From Candidatus Rokubacteria bacterium RIFCSPLOWO2_02_FULL_72_37 (GTDB lineage: Bacteria > Methylomirabilota > Methylomirabilia > Rokubacteriales > CSP1-6), in NCBI GenBank assembly GCA_001790315.1, contig MGCE01000014.1, positions 9,594 to 24,523 of the forward strand: DNA of 14,930 bases, read 5' to 3'. A model generated the notes under the pieces. It ran no database searches and was not told where the DNA came from. It saw only the letters and a list, made by a program, of their open reading frames with translations. A program made the position numbers and the translations under genes. Below, piece after piece: positions 6,456-13,860 of the stretch (its first letter is position 1; every line of letters starts with the position of its first letter).

Positions 6456-8353
6456 CCCTTCTTCGCGTACCCCTTCTGGGCCAGCGCGTCCGTGATCTCG
6501 CCGAGGATCGTGGGGTCGTCGATCGTCGCGGGCGGCGCGTACTCCTGGCCGTCGGCGATCCGCTTCATGGTCCCGCGCAGGATCTTGCCCGAACGCGTCT
6601 TCGGCAGCCGCTTGACGACGATCGCCGTCTTGAACGCCGCGACGGGGCCGATCTGCTCGCGCACCTTCTCGACGAGCTCCCGGGCGATGTCCGCCTCGCC
6701 GCGCTCGACCCCCGCCTTGGTGACGACGAAGCCCACGGGCACCTCACCCTTGATGTCGTCGGCGACGCCGACGACGGCGCACTCGGCCACGTCCGGGTGC
6801 GAGGCGAGCACTTCCTCCATCGCTCCCGTCGAGAGCCGGTGGCCGGCGACGTTGATGATGTCGTCCACGCGGCTCATGATGTAGAGGTAGCTGTCGTCGT
6901 CCTTGTAGCCGGCGTCCCCCGTCAGGTAGTGGCCCGGGTGCTTCGTGAGGTAGGACGTCTCGTAGCCCGCATCGTTGTTCCAGAGCGTCGGGAGGCACCC
7001 GGGCGGCAGCGGCAGCTTGATCGCGATCGAGCCGATCTGCCCGGCGGGCAGCGGCTCGTTGGCCTCGTCGAGCACGCGCACGTCGTAGCCCGGCACCGCC
7101 TTGGTCGGCGAGCCCGCCTTGACGGGCAGCGTGCCGAGCCCCACGCAGTTCGCCGCGATCGGCCAGCCGGTCTCCGTCTGCCACCAGTGATCGATCACGG
7201 GCACGCCGAGCTTCGCCTCGGCCCAGTGGAGCGTGTCGGGATCGCAGCGCTCGCCGGCGAGGAAGAGCGTGCGGAATCGCGACAGGTCGTGCTTGGCCAT
7301 GTGGGTGCCCTGCGGATCCTCCTTCTTGATCGCGCGGAAGGCGGTCGGCGCCGTGAACAGCACGTTGACGCCGTGCTGGGCGATCAGGCGCCAGAAGGCG
7401 CCGGGATCGGGCGTGCCCACGGGCTTGCCCTCGTAGAGGATCGACGTGCAACCCTTGAGGAGCGGGGCGTAGACGATGTAGGAGTGGCCGACGACCCAGC
7501 CGATGTCGGAGGCGGCCCAGTAGACCTCCCCGGCGCCGACCCCGTAGATCCCGCCCATCGACCACTTGAGCGCGACCGCGTGGCCGCCGTTGTCGCGCAC
7601 GACGCCCTTCGGCACCCCGGTCGTGCCGGAGGTGTACAGGATGTACAGCGGATCGGTCGCCGCCACCGGCACGCAGTCGGCGGGCCGCGCGCCGGCGAGC
7701 GCGTCACCCCACTCGAGGTCGCGGCCGGCGACGAGCGGCGCCCGCTCCTCCCGCCGCTGCAGGACGACGCAGCGCTCGGGCTTGTGCTGCGCGAGCTCGA
7801 TGGCCCCGTCGAGGAGCGGCTTGTAGGGGATGACGCGGTTGACCTCGATCCCGCACGAGGCCGACAGGATGAGCTTCGGCTTGGCGTCGTCGATGCGCTT
7901 GGCCAGCTCGTTCGAGGCGAAGCCGCCGAACACGACGGAGTGCACCGCGCCGATGCGGGCGCACGCGAGCATCGCGATGACCGCCTCGGGGACCATCGGC
8001 ATGTAGATGATCACGCGGTCGCCCTTGGCGATGCCGAGCTTCTGGAGCATTCCCGCGCAGCGCGCCACCTCGTCGCGCAACTCCGCGAAGGTGAAGGCCT
8101 TCACGGTGCCGGTCACGGGGCTGTCGTACACGAGCGCCTTCTGCTTGGCGCGGCCCCGATCGACGTGCAGGTCGAGCGCGTTGTAGCAGGTGTTCAGGGT
8201 GCCGCCGGTGAACCAGCGGTAGAAGGGCGGGCGCGAGTCGTCGAAGACCCGGTCCCAGCGCTTCTCCCAGTGGATCTCCTCGGCGGCGGCGGCCCAGAAA
8301 CCCGCTGGATCCCGCATGGCCCGCGTGTACGTCTCATCGTAGACGCTCTTCAT
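6452..8353 (-). CDS. prpE: Propionyl-CoA synthetase-like AMP-forming acyl-CoA synthetase
   Basis: A 633-residue ANL-superfamily enzyme that activates a short-chain acid (propionate, acetate or similar) to its CoA thioester through an acyl-AMP. An N-terminal ACAS segment comes first (YDETYTRAMRDPAGFW). The ATP-binding loop is YTSGTTGVPKG (240-250), the A5 motif is WWQTETGWP (390-398), the A7 aspartate is in YLTGDAGY, the hinge is in SRVDDIINVAGHRLSTG, and the catalytic lysine is K590 in PKTRSGK. GHRLSTG rather than GHRLGT favours PrpE/ACSS3 over AcsA. K590 is the residue typically controlled by lysine acylation in this family. The open frame begins further upstream, but I chose the ATG at 8353 because AGGAGGA lies nine bases before it (8369-8363) and length and similarity then match the family. 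Without 2-methylcitrate genes nearby, the propionate preference is inferred. Confidence 0.92.
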   Translation of the reverse strand: MKSVYDETYTRAMRDPAGFWAAAAEEIHWEKRWDRVFDDSRPPFYRWFTGGTLNTCYNALDLHVDRGRAKQKALVYDSPVTGTVKAFTFAELRDEVARCAGMLQKLGIAKGDRVIIYMPMVPEAVIAMLACARIGAVHSVVFGGFASNELAKRIDDAKPKLILSASCGIEVNRVIPYKPLLDGAIELAQHKPERCVVLQRREERAPLVAGRDLEWGDALAGARPADCVPVAATDPLYILYTSGTTGVPKGVVRDNGGHAVALKWSMGGIYGVGAGEVYWAASDIGWVVGHSYIVYAPLLKGCTSILYEGKPVGTPDPGAFWRLIAQHGVNVLFTAPTAFRAIKKEDPQGTHMAKHDLSRFRTLFLAGERCDPDTLHWAEAKLGVPVIDHWWQTETGWPIAANCVGLGTLPVKAGSPTKAVPGYDVRVLDEANEPLPAGQIGSIAIKLPLPPGCLPTLWNNDAGYETSYLTKHPGHYLTGDAGYKDDDSYLYIMSRVDDIINVAGHRLSTGAMEEVLASHPDVAECAVVGVADDIKGEVPVGFVVTKAGVERGEADIARELVEKVREQIGPVAAFKTAIVVKRLPKTRSGKILRGTMKRIADGQEYAPPATIDDPTILGEITDALAQKGYAKKG

Positions 8354-8379
8354 CTCCGGGGGTCCTCCTGTGGGGCACG

Positions 8380-8409
8380 ATTCTATGCGCTGGCCGGCTT
8401 CCTCCACAA
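8380..8409 (-). promoter_or_regulatory. Probable promoter of the propionyl-CoA synthetase gene
   Basis: Reading the minus strand, TTGTGG (8409-8404) and TAGAAT (8385-8380) are 18 bases apart. Transcription would begin near 8373, leaving a leader of about 20 bases that contains the strong AGGAGGA ribosome site. The -10 is good and the -35 keeps only TTG. Confidence 0.4.
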
Positions 8410-8420
8410 TGCATAGGGAC

Positions 8421-8437
8421 CTGGGTTATTTGCCCAG
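8421..8437. promoter_or_regulatory. Operator-like inverted repeat between two divergent promoters
   Basis: CTGGG-n7-CCCAG forms a 5-bp inverted repeat around a TTATTTG centre, and a third copy of CTGGG follows at 8447-8451 overlapping the end of the peroxiredoxin -35. It sits between the two divergent promoters, where a dimeric regulator could act on both. It does not match the OxyR or PerR consensus. The arms are short, so chance is a real alternative. Confidence 0.25.
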
Positions 8438-8442
8438 CGCGC

Positions 8443-8471
8443 TTGACTGGGAGCACTACCGGCAATACACT
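8443..8471 (+). promoter_or_regulatory. Sigma-70-type promoter of the peroxiredoxin gene
   Basis: TTGACT (8443-8448) and TACACT (8466-8471) are separated by exactly 17 bases, close to the consensus TTGACA-17-TATAAT. The region around it is noticeably AT-richer than the rest of the window. The expected start is near 8478, giving a leader of about 38 bases that ends in the ribosome site AAAGGAGAT (8502-8510) five bases before the ATG. This is the best promoter and one of the best ribosome sites in the window, so the gene is probably strongly expressed. Confidence 0.7.
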
Positions 8472-8515
8472 AGCAATCCGATCGACAATAGCATGTATCT
8501 AGAAAGGAGATCCCG

Positions 8516-9151
8516 ATGGCACTCAGACTCGGTGACACCGCGCCAGACTTCGAGGCCCAGACGACGGAGGGCCCGATCGGCTTCCACAGGTGGATCGGCA
8601 ACAGCTGGGCGATCCTGTTCTCGCACCCGAAGGACTTCACGCCCGTTTGCACGACCGAGCTCGGCTACGTCGCCCGCATCAAGCCCGAGTTCGACAGACG
8701 GAACGTGAAGGTGATCGGTCTCTCGGTCGACCCGGTCGACTCCCACACGAAGTGGTCTCGGGACATCGAGGAGACGCAGGGCCAGGCGCCCAACTACCCG
8801 ATCATCGCCGACCCCGAGAAGAAGGTCGCGAACCTCTACGGCATGATGCACCCGGCGCACGACGAGGTGTACACCGTCCGGACGGTTTTCGTGATCGACC
8901 CGCAGAAGAAGATCCGCCTCATGATCACGTACCCGCAGACCACGGGACGGAACTTCGACGAGATCCTGCGCGTCGTCGACTCCCTCCAGCTCACGGACGG
9001 CCACAGGGTGGCCACGCCCGTCAACTGGAAGCAGGGCGAGGACGTCATCATCGTGCCCGCCGTCTCCGACGAGGAGGCGAAAGCGAAGTTCCCGAAGGGA
9101 TGGAAGGCGCTCAAGCCCTACCTGCGCCTGACGCCGCAGCCCGGGAAGTGA
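8516..9151 (+). CDS. Peroxiredoxin, Prx6 (1-Cys) family
   Basis: A 211-residue thioredoxin-fold peroxidase that reduces hydrogen peroxide and alkyl hydroperoxides in the cytoplasm. The peroxidatic cysteine is C45 in the invariant motif PKDFTPVCTTE, which also supplies the threonine of the active site (T42). GLSVDPVDSHTKW and the long C-terminal domain (FDEILRVVDSLQLTD, then TPVNWKQGEDVIIVP) are hallmarks of the Prx6 group rather than AhpC. No resolving cysteine follows C45, so it should be a 1-Cys enzyme needing an external thiol reductant. It has its own strong promoter and ribosome site. It is divergent from the propionyl-CoA synthetase and 75 bases upstream of the acyl-CoA ligase gene. Confidence 0.96.
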   Translation: MALRLGDTAPDFEAQTTEGPIGFHRWIGNSWAILFSHPKDFTPVCTTELGYVARIKPEFDRRNVKVIGLSVDPVDSHTKWSRDIEETQGQAPNYPIIADPEKKVANLYGMMHPAHDEVYTVRTVFVIDPQKKIRLMITYPQTTGRNFDEILRVVDSLQLTDGHRVATPVNWKQGEDVIIVPAVSDEEAKAKFPKGWKALKPYLRLTPQPGK

Positions 9152-9226
9152 GGGGCTGGCGCCGGCGCACTCGCCGAGGTCCGGTCCTGGGGTAAGATTG
9201 CCCAAATCCGTTCGGAGGGGCCGGAC

Positions 9227-10810
9227 ATGAGCGAGTTCCGCCACGTCTTCCGTACCGAGCTCACCCCCGTGAGCTTCCTCGAGCGCAGCGCGTACGTGTT
9301 CCCCGACAAGACCGCCGTGATCCACGGCGCGCGGCGCTATACCTATCGCGAGCTCCAGGAGCGGGTGAACCGGCTGGCGAACGGGTTGCGCGCCGCCGGG
9401 CTCGCCAGGCAGGACCGCGTGGCGTTCATCTGCCCGAACATCCCCGCGATGCTCGAGGCGCACTACGGGGTGCCCGGCGCCGGCGGCGTCCTGGTCGCGA
9501 TCAACATCCGGCTCGGCTCGGACGAGGTCGACTACATCCTGCGGCACTCCGGGGCCCGGTTCCTGTTCGTGGACGCGGAGTTCGAGCCGGCGGTGAAGCC
9601 GCTCGACCTGTCGGGCCTCCGCGTGATCCGGGTCGACGACACGGGCGCGCCGGGCGACCCGTACGAGGACTTCCTGGCCCAGGCCTCGCCCGCGCCCGTC
9701 CCGAGTCAGCTCCAGACCGAGGAGGAGATGCTGTCGATCAACTACACGTCGGGCACGACGGGCCGGCCCAAGGGCGTGATGTACGGGCACCGGGGCGCCT
9801 GGATCAACGCGGTCGCCGAGATCATCGAGACCGGCATGAGCTTCGACACGAAGTACCTCTGGACCCTGCCGATGTTCCACTGCAACGGCTGGTGCTTCAC
9901 CTGGGGCGTCACGGCGGTCGCGGGCACCCACATCTGCCTGCGGAAGGTCGATCCGGCGCGTGTCTGGGAGCTGATCGACACCGAGGGGGTCACGCACTAC
10001 AACGGCGCGCCGACAGTGCACATCGGCGTCGTCAACGATCCGAAGGCGCACGAGCTGGCGCGGCCGGTGACGGTCACGGTGGCGGGCGCGCCGCCGTCCC
10101 CGACGCTCCTGACGAGGATGAAGGAGCTCGGTTTCCGCCCCGTCCACGTCTATGGCCTCACGGAGACGTACGGCCCGCACACGGTGTGCGCCTGGCACGA
10201 GGAGTGGAACACGCTGCCGCCCGACGAGCAGGCGCGTCTCGCCGCCCGCCAGGGCCAGGGCTACGCGCTCTTCGACCTGGTCCGCGTGGTGGACACGGAC
10301 ATGCACGACGTGCCGCGCGACGGCCAGACGCTCGGCGAGGTCATCATGCGCGGCAACAACGCCGCGATGGGCTACTTCAAGCAGCCCGACGCGACCGCCG
10401 AGGCGTTCCGCGGCGGCTGGTTCCACTCGGGCGACATCGCGGTGTGGCATCCGGACGGCTTCATCGAGCTGCGCGACCGCAAGAAGGACATCATCATCTC
10501 GGGCGGCGAGAACATCTCGACGATCGAGGTCGAGCAGGCCGTCGTCAAGCATCCGGCCGTCCTCGAGTGCGCCGTCGTCGCGATGCCCGACGAGAAGTGG
10601 GGCGAGCGCCCGAAGGCGTACGTCACCCTCAAGCCCGGCCAGCACGCGACGGAGCAGGAGATCCTCGAGGTCTGCCGCCAGCACATCGCCCACTTCAAGT
10701 GTCCGGCGGCGATCGAGTTCGGCGAGCTGCCGAAGACCTCGACGGGCAAAGTGCAGAAGTTCGTGCTGCGCGAGCGGGAGTGGAAGGGCAGGGAGAAGCG
10801 GATCAACTAG
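9227..10810 (+). CDS. Fatty acyl-CoA synthetase (AMP-forming, AlkK/AAE-like)
   Basis: A 527-residue ANL ligase that converts a medium- or long-chain carboxylic acid to its acyl-CoA through an acyl-adenylate. The ATP loop is YTSGTTGRPKG (173-183), the A5 motif is YGLTETYGP (309-317), FHSGD (399-403) supplies the ribose-binding aspartate, DRKKDIIISGGENIS (417-431) is the hinge, and K508 in PKTSTGK is the catalytic lysine. YGLTETYGPHTVCAW and the PPDEQARLAARQG insert match the branch holding AlkK, plant AAE ligases and the methylmercaptopropionate ligase DmdB, so chain length cannot be fixed. The ATG at 9227 has GGAGGGG a few bases upstream. Its TAG directly abuts the ATG of the next gene with no spacer, implying coupled translation with the LLM oxidoreductase. 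A TAAGAT hexamer at 9193-9198 could be a -10, but no -35 is seen. Confidence 0.93.
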   Translation: MSEFRHVFRTELTPVSFLERSAYVFPDKTAVIHGARRYTYRELQERVNRLANGLRAAGLARQDRVAFICPNIPAMLEAHYGVPGAGGVLVAINIRLGSDEVDYILRHSGARFLFVDAEFEPAVKPLDLSGLRVIRVDDTGAPGDPYEDFLAQASPAPVPSQLQTEEEMLSINYTSGTTGRPKGVMYGHRGAWINAVAEIIETGMSFDTKYLWTLPMFHCNGWCFTWGVTAVAGTHICLRKVDPARVWELIDTEGVTHYNGAPTVHIGVVNDPKAHELARPVTVTVAGAPPSPTLLTRMKELGFRPVHVYGLTETYGPHTVCAWHEEWNTLPPDEQARLAARQGQGYALFDLVRVVDTDMHDVPRDGQTLGEVIMRGNNAAMGYFKQPDATAEAFRGGWFHSGDIAVWHPDGFIELRDRKKDIIISGGENISTIEVEQAVVKHPAVLECAVVAMPDEKWGERPKAYVTLKPGQHATEQEILEVCRQHIAHFKCPAAIEFGELPKTSTGKVQKFVLREREWKGREKRIN

Positions 10811-11824
10811 ATGCCGCTTCTCTCGGTGCTCGACCAGTCGCCGATTCGCAGCGGTGGCACCGCGGCCGACGCGATCCAGGAGACGCTCGAGCTGGCCCGG
10901 GCCTGCGAGCGGCTCGGGTACCACCGGTACTGGGTCGCCGAGCACCACGCGACCCCGGGGCTCGCCGGCTCGAGCCCGGAGGTGCTGATCGGGCAGATCG
11001 CCGCCCGTACCACGCGTCTCCGCGTCGGTGCGGGCGGCGTGATGCTCCAGCACTACAGCCCGCTCAAGGTCGCCGAGAACTTCCGCCTCCTCGAGACGCT
11101 CTTCCCCGGGCGCATCGACCTCGGGATCGGGCGCGCGCCCGGGAGTGACCCGCTCACCGCGGAGGCGCTCGCGGACCGCGGCGAGGGACCCGTGCAGGCC
11201 TCCCCCGCCGCCTTCCCGCGGCAGGTCGCCGACCTGCTGGGCTTCCTCTCCGGCAGCCTGCCGCCGGACCACCGGTACGCCCGGGTCCCGGCCATGCCGT
11301 CCGGCCCCGGCGAGCCGGAGGTGTGGCTCCTCGGCTCGAGCGACCAGACCGCGGCGCTGGCCGCGGTCTTCGGCCGTGCGTTCTCGTTCGCGCACTTCAT
11401 CAACGACGAGGGCGGCGCCGAGGCCACGCGCGCGTACCTGCGCGACTTCCGCCCGTCCGCCCGACTCGCGGCGCCGCGCGCGAGCGCCGCCGTGTTCGTC
11501 GTCTGCGCGGACACGGAGGCCGAGGCGCAGCGGCTCGCCAAGAGCCGGGATCTCTTCGTGGTGCGCCTCTACACGGGGCGCGCCGGGCGCTACCCGTCCG
11601 TCGAGGAGGCCGAGGCTCACCCGTACACCCCGCGAGAGGACGCCATCGTCCGGCACGCGCGGCGCCGCACGCTGGCCGGCGCGCCCGAGCAGGTGCGGGA
11701 CGGCCTCGCGCGTCTCGCCGCCGCCTACGGCGTGGACGAGCTCGTGATCGTCACGATCACGCACGACCCGAAGGCGCGCCTGCGCTCCTACGAGCTGCTC
11801 GCCCAGGTCTTCGGCATCGGGTGA
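10811..11824 (+). CDS. LLM-class flavin-dependent oxidoreductase, MsnO8-like
   Basis: A 337-residue TIM-barrel protein of the bacterial luciferase-like monooxygenase superfamily. It starts LSVLDQSPIRSGGTAADAI and continues with GYHRYWVAEHHATPGLAGSSPEVLIGQIA, the pattern of the MsnO8/YhbW group. GAGGVMLQHYSPLKVAENFRLLETLFPGRIDLGIGRAPG (residues about 75-113) forms the flavin-site strands. Members use reduced FMN or F420 to oxidise organic substrates; the actual substrate is unknown. It directly follows the acyl-CoA ligase, whose stop codon ends one base before this ATG, so the two may act on the same carboxylate or its CoA ester. A GGGAGAAG tract in the preceding gene (about 10791-10798) is a possible ribosome site. 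It ends seven bases from the convergent CMD gene. Confidence 0.9.
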   Translation: MPLLSVLDQSPIRSGGTAADAIQETLELARACERLGYHRYWVAEHHATPGLAGSSPEVLIGQIAARTTRLRVGAGGVMLQHYSPLKVAENFRLLETLFPGRIDLGIGRAPGSDPLTAEALADRGEGPVQASPAAFPRQVADLLGFLSGSLPPDHRYARVPAMPSGPGEPEVWLLGSSDQTAALAAVFGRAFSFAHFINDEGGAEATRAYLRDFRPSARLAAPRASAAVFVVCADTEAEAQRLAKSRDLFVVRLYTGRAGRYPSVEEAEAHPYTPREDAIVRHARRRTLAGAPEQVRDGLARLAAAYGVDELVIVTITHDPKARLRSYELLAQVFGIG

Positions 11825-11831
11825 GGGCGCG

Positions 11832-12212
11832 CTATCCCCGCGCCTGCTCCCGGGCGGTGATCTCCTCGTGGGCGATGCGGAGCCCCTTGAGCGCGCACGG
11901 GATGCCCCCGTAGAACGCCATCTGCATCAGGATCTCCTTGAGCTCCTCGGGCGTCACGCCCACGTGGAGCGCGCCCTGGATGTGGCGACGGAGGTAGTCG
12001 TCCTTGCCGAGCACGGTGAGCGCCGCGACCGTCAGCATGCTGCGCGTCTTGAGGTCGAGGCCCGGCCGCGTGTAGACGTGGCCGAACACCCACTCGTCGG
12101 TGTAACGCAGCAGCTCCTCGGCGAGGTGGCCCGCCGGCACCGGGTGCTCCTTGCCCTCGCCGAACAGCCGGCGCTTGATTCCGAGCCCCACCTGGTAGCG
12201 ATCGTCGGACAT
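11832..12212 (-). CDS. Carboxymuconolactone decarboxylase-family protein
   Basis: A 126-residue all-helical protein of the CMD/AhpD superfamily, at the usual length for gamma-carboxymuconolactone decarboxylase-like proteins. Recognisable parts are GHVYTRPGLDLKTRSMLTVAAL (about residues 44-65), LRRHIQGALHVGVTPEELKEILMQMAFYGG (about 74-103) and a helical C-terminus. The AhpD CxxC pair is absent, so unlike the selenoprotein in this window it should not be a peroxidase. True PcaC decarboxylates 4-carboxymuconolactone in the protocatechuate pathway, but no other pca gene is present, so the reaction is unknown. The ATG at 12212 is preceded by a GGGGGAG ribosome site. It is transcribed divergently from the F420-type LLM gene, with 65 bases between the starts that must hold both promoters. 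Confidence 0.9.
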   Translation of the reverse strand: MSDDRYQVGLGIKRRLFGEGKEHPVPAGHLAEELLRYTDEWVFGHVYTRPGLDLKTRSMLTVAALTVLGKDDYLRRHIQGALHVGVTPEELKEILMQMAFYGGIPCALKGLRIAHEEITAREQARG

Positions 12213-12277
12213 GTGCGCTCCCCCCGTCCCTCGTGTACGTTCACTGCGGAGACTTCCCGACCGAGGAGGACATGATA

Positions 12278-13228
12278 ATGGTCAAGCGCGGCTTCCAGGT
12301 GCTGAACTCGGGTCCGCTCGCGACGCGGGAGCACGTGCTCGCGGCGGCGCAGAAGGCGGAGACGCTCGGCTACGATGCCCTCGTGGTCACCGACCACGTC
12401 GTGATTCCGCGACGGATCGAGTCGCGCTATCCGTACAACGCGACGGGCCGCATCGCGGTGCCGCCGGACGCCGACTATCTCGAGCCGCTCTCGATGCTCT
12501 GCTTCCTCGCCGGGGCGACGAGCCGCATCCGGTTCGGCCCGAGCGTGCTCGTGCTCCCGTACCGGAACCCGGTGCTCACGGCGAAGATGCTCGCGACGAT
12601 CGACGTGCTCTCGGGAGGCCGGCTCCTCGTCGGCGTGGGCGTGGGCTGGATGGCCGAGGAGTTCGAGGTGCTCCAGGCGCCGCCGTTCGCCGCCCGCGGC
12701 GCGGTGAGCGACGAGTGGCTCGAGATCTTCGTGAAGCTCTGGACCGAGGACAACCCGGTCCACGAGGGCCGCTTCTATCGGATGCGCGACATCGGCTGCT
12801 TCCCCAAGCCCGCGCAGAAACCCCACCCGCCGATCTTCGTCGGCGGCAACAGCCGGCCCGCGATCCGTCGCGCGGCCAAGTACGGCCAGAGCTGGCACGC
12901 CTTCCGGATCCCCGCGGCGCAGCTCGACGGGCACCGGCGCTACCTGGAGGAGCAGGTGCGCGCCCAGGGCCGGCCGGCCAGCGCGTGCGGTCTCAGCGTT
13001 CGCTACGGCGTGCGCGTGGTCGGGCCCGGCGGTGACGCGACGCGCCGGCCGCCCGAGGAGCCCGGCCGCGTCTTCGTCGGCACTGCGGCCCAGGTGGCCG
13101 AGCAGCTCGAGCCGGTCCTCGCGCTGGGGCCGACGCACGCGATCTTCGACTGCCGGAGCGGCACGCAGGCCGAAGTGCTCGAGACGATGGAACGGCTCGC
13201 GGACGAGGTGTGGCCTAGGCTCCGCTGA
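12278..13228 (+). CDS. LLM-class F420-dependent oxidoreductase (Rv2161c-like)
   Basis: A 316-residue luciferase-like TIM-barrel protein of the F420-linked Rv2161c type. Key parts are GYDALVVTDHVVIPRR (about residues 28-43), RIRFGPSVLVLPYRNPVLTAKMLATIDVLSGGRLLVGVGVGWMAEEF (about 84-130) and KPHPPIFVGGNSRPAIRRAAKYGQSWH (about 180-206). The family transfers hydride between F420 and small organic substrates; the substrate is unknown. I chose the ATG at 12278 because GAGGAGGA (12263-12270) sits seven bases upstream and the protein then begins VKRGFQVLNSGP; the in-frame ATG at 12272 would leave only one base to the ribosome site. Its last 14 bases overlap the convergent thioredoxin-NHL remnant. Pairing with the divergent CMD gene may indicate a shared catabolic or detoxification role. 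Confidence 0.92.
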   Translation: MVKRGFQVLNSGPLATREHVLAAAQKAETLGYDALVVTDHVVIPRRIESRYPYNATGRIAVPPDADYLEPLSMLCFLAGATSRIRFGPSVLVLPYRNPVLTAKMLATIDVLSGGRLLVGVGVGWMAEEFEVLQAPPFAARGAVSDEWLEIFVKLWTEDNPVHEGRFYRMRDIGCFPKPAQKPHPPIFVGGNSRPAIRRAAKYGQSWHAFRIPAAQLDGHRRYLEEQVRAQGRPASACGLSVRYGVRVVGPGGDATRRPPEEPGRVFVGTAAQVAEQLEPVLALGPTHAIFDCRSGTQAEVLETMERLADEVWPRLR

Positions 13229-13432
13229 GCGTGAGTGTCGTGACCGCGCCCGTGGCGAGGTCGGCGACGCGGACGGCGTGGTTTGTGGCCATGTTCAGCA
13301 GAACGTCCAGAAGTCGAGCAGGACGAGCTTGCCGCGGAGATCGGCGAGCGAGAGCGGCCGCGCGGCGTTGAGCCACTCCGCGTCGGGCGGGAAGTCCGGA
13401 GCGTTGACCGTGCCGGCGAACCGCTCGGGCAC
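13215..13432 (-). pseudogene. NHL-repeat thioredoxin-like protein (NHLRC2-type), large internal deletion
   Basis: Two ends of one gene are present without its middle. From a GTG at 13432 the frame gives a 45-residue start of a redoxin-NHL protein: NAPDFPPDAEWLNAARPLSL, then ADLRGKLVLLDFWTFC, and stops at TGA (13297-13295). Intact relatives continue with a second cysteine and INC (WTYCCINC), a full thioredoxin domain and several NHL propeller repeats, several hundred residues in total. Directly after the TGA, in another frame, comes ATNHAVRVADLATGAVTTLT and LSGA then TAG (13217-13215), which looks like the last NHL blade of the same family. The joint is near 13290-13300. The gene lies eight bases after the PPOX gene on the same strand and so belonged to the sulfur/redox operon. 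It is either a true deletion or a metagenome assembly collapse. Confidence 0.7.
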
Positions 13433-13439
13433 GGCGCGC

Positions 13440-13859
13440 CTACGTGGGCGCGTGGGTGAAGGGGAGAACGGTGGCGCGGACGCGCTCGACCTCGATGACG
13501 AGCACGACGCGGTCGGCCGCGTTCTGCCGCCAGGGGAAGGGCTGGCCCGTGTACTTGCGCGAGATCCGGTCCATGATCGCGAAGTCGGCGTCCGGGCGTC
13601 GCTCGACGACGCGGCCGCGGAGCTGGACCTCGCGGTAGGGGTTGTCGTAGGCGACGATCGAGAGGCCGACGCGCGGGTCGCGCCGCGTGTTCTTCGCCTT
13701 CAGCGAGCCCTCGCCGGTGCTGACGAGGATACGATCGCCCTCGAGGTCCACCCACACCGGCGCGACCTGGGGCGCGCCGTCGGGCAAGAGCGTGGCGAGG
13801 TGCGCGAAGTTGGCTCCGCGGACCAGCGCGCGCACGTCGTCGGGGAGCGCGGCGCCCAC
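13440..13859 (-). CDS. PPOX-class (probably F420-dependent) oxidoreductase
   Basis: A 139-residue split-barrel protein of the pyridoxamine 5'-phosphate oxidase-like superfamily. FAHLATLLPDGAPQVAPVWVDLEGDRILVSTGEGSLKAKNTRRDPRVGLSIV (about residues 18-69) is the characteristic opening of the Rv1155-like F420 group, and a second half, YREVQLRGRVVERRPDADFAIMDRISRKYTG, follows. The family reduces or oxidises varied small molecules with F420, FMN or haem-type cofactors, and the real substrate here is unknown. It starts at GTG 13859, one base after the TAG of the cysteine dioxygenase-like gene, so translation is almost certainly coupled. Length is normal for the family (about 130-150). Confidence 0.88.
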   Translation of the reverse strand: MGAALPDDVRALVRGANFAHLATLLPDGAPQVAPVWVDLEGDRILVSTGEGSLKAKNTRRDPRVGLSIVAYDNPYREVQLRGRVVERRPDADFAIMDRISRKYTGQPFPWRQNAADRVVLVIEVERVRATVLPFTHAPT

Positions 13860-13860
13860 G

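Noticed and set aside
5327..8416. A 1029-codon open frame on the plus strand
   Set aside because: It is out of frame with the MFS gene and then antisense to the propionyl-CoA synthetase; composition is R/A/G/D-rich with no motif.
8380..8515. OxyR or PerR site controlling the peroxiredoxin
   Set aside because: No ATAG-n7-CTAT array or TTATAAT-n3-ATTATAA-like palindrome is present; only an unrelated short inverted repeat is seen.
8516..9151. Selenocysteine in the peroxiredoxin
   Set aside because: The peroxidatic position is a normal TGC cysteine (C45), and the frame has no internal TGA.
8456..11764. A 1102-codon open frame on the minus strand
   Set aside because: It lies antisense to the peroxiredoxin, acyl-CoA ligase and LLM genes and has the same low-complexity mirror composition.
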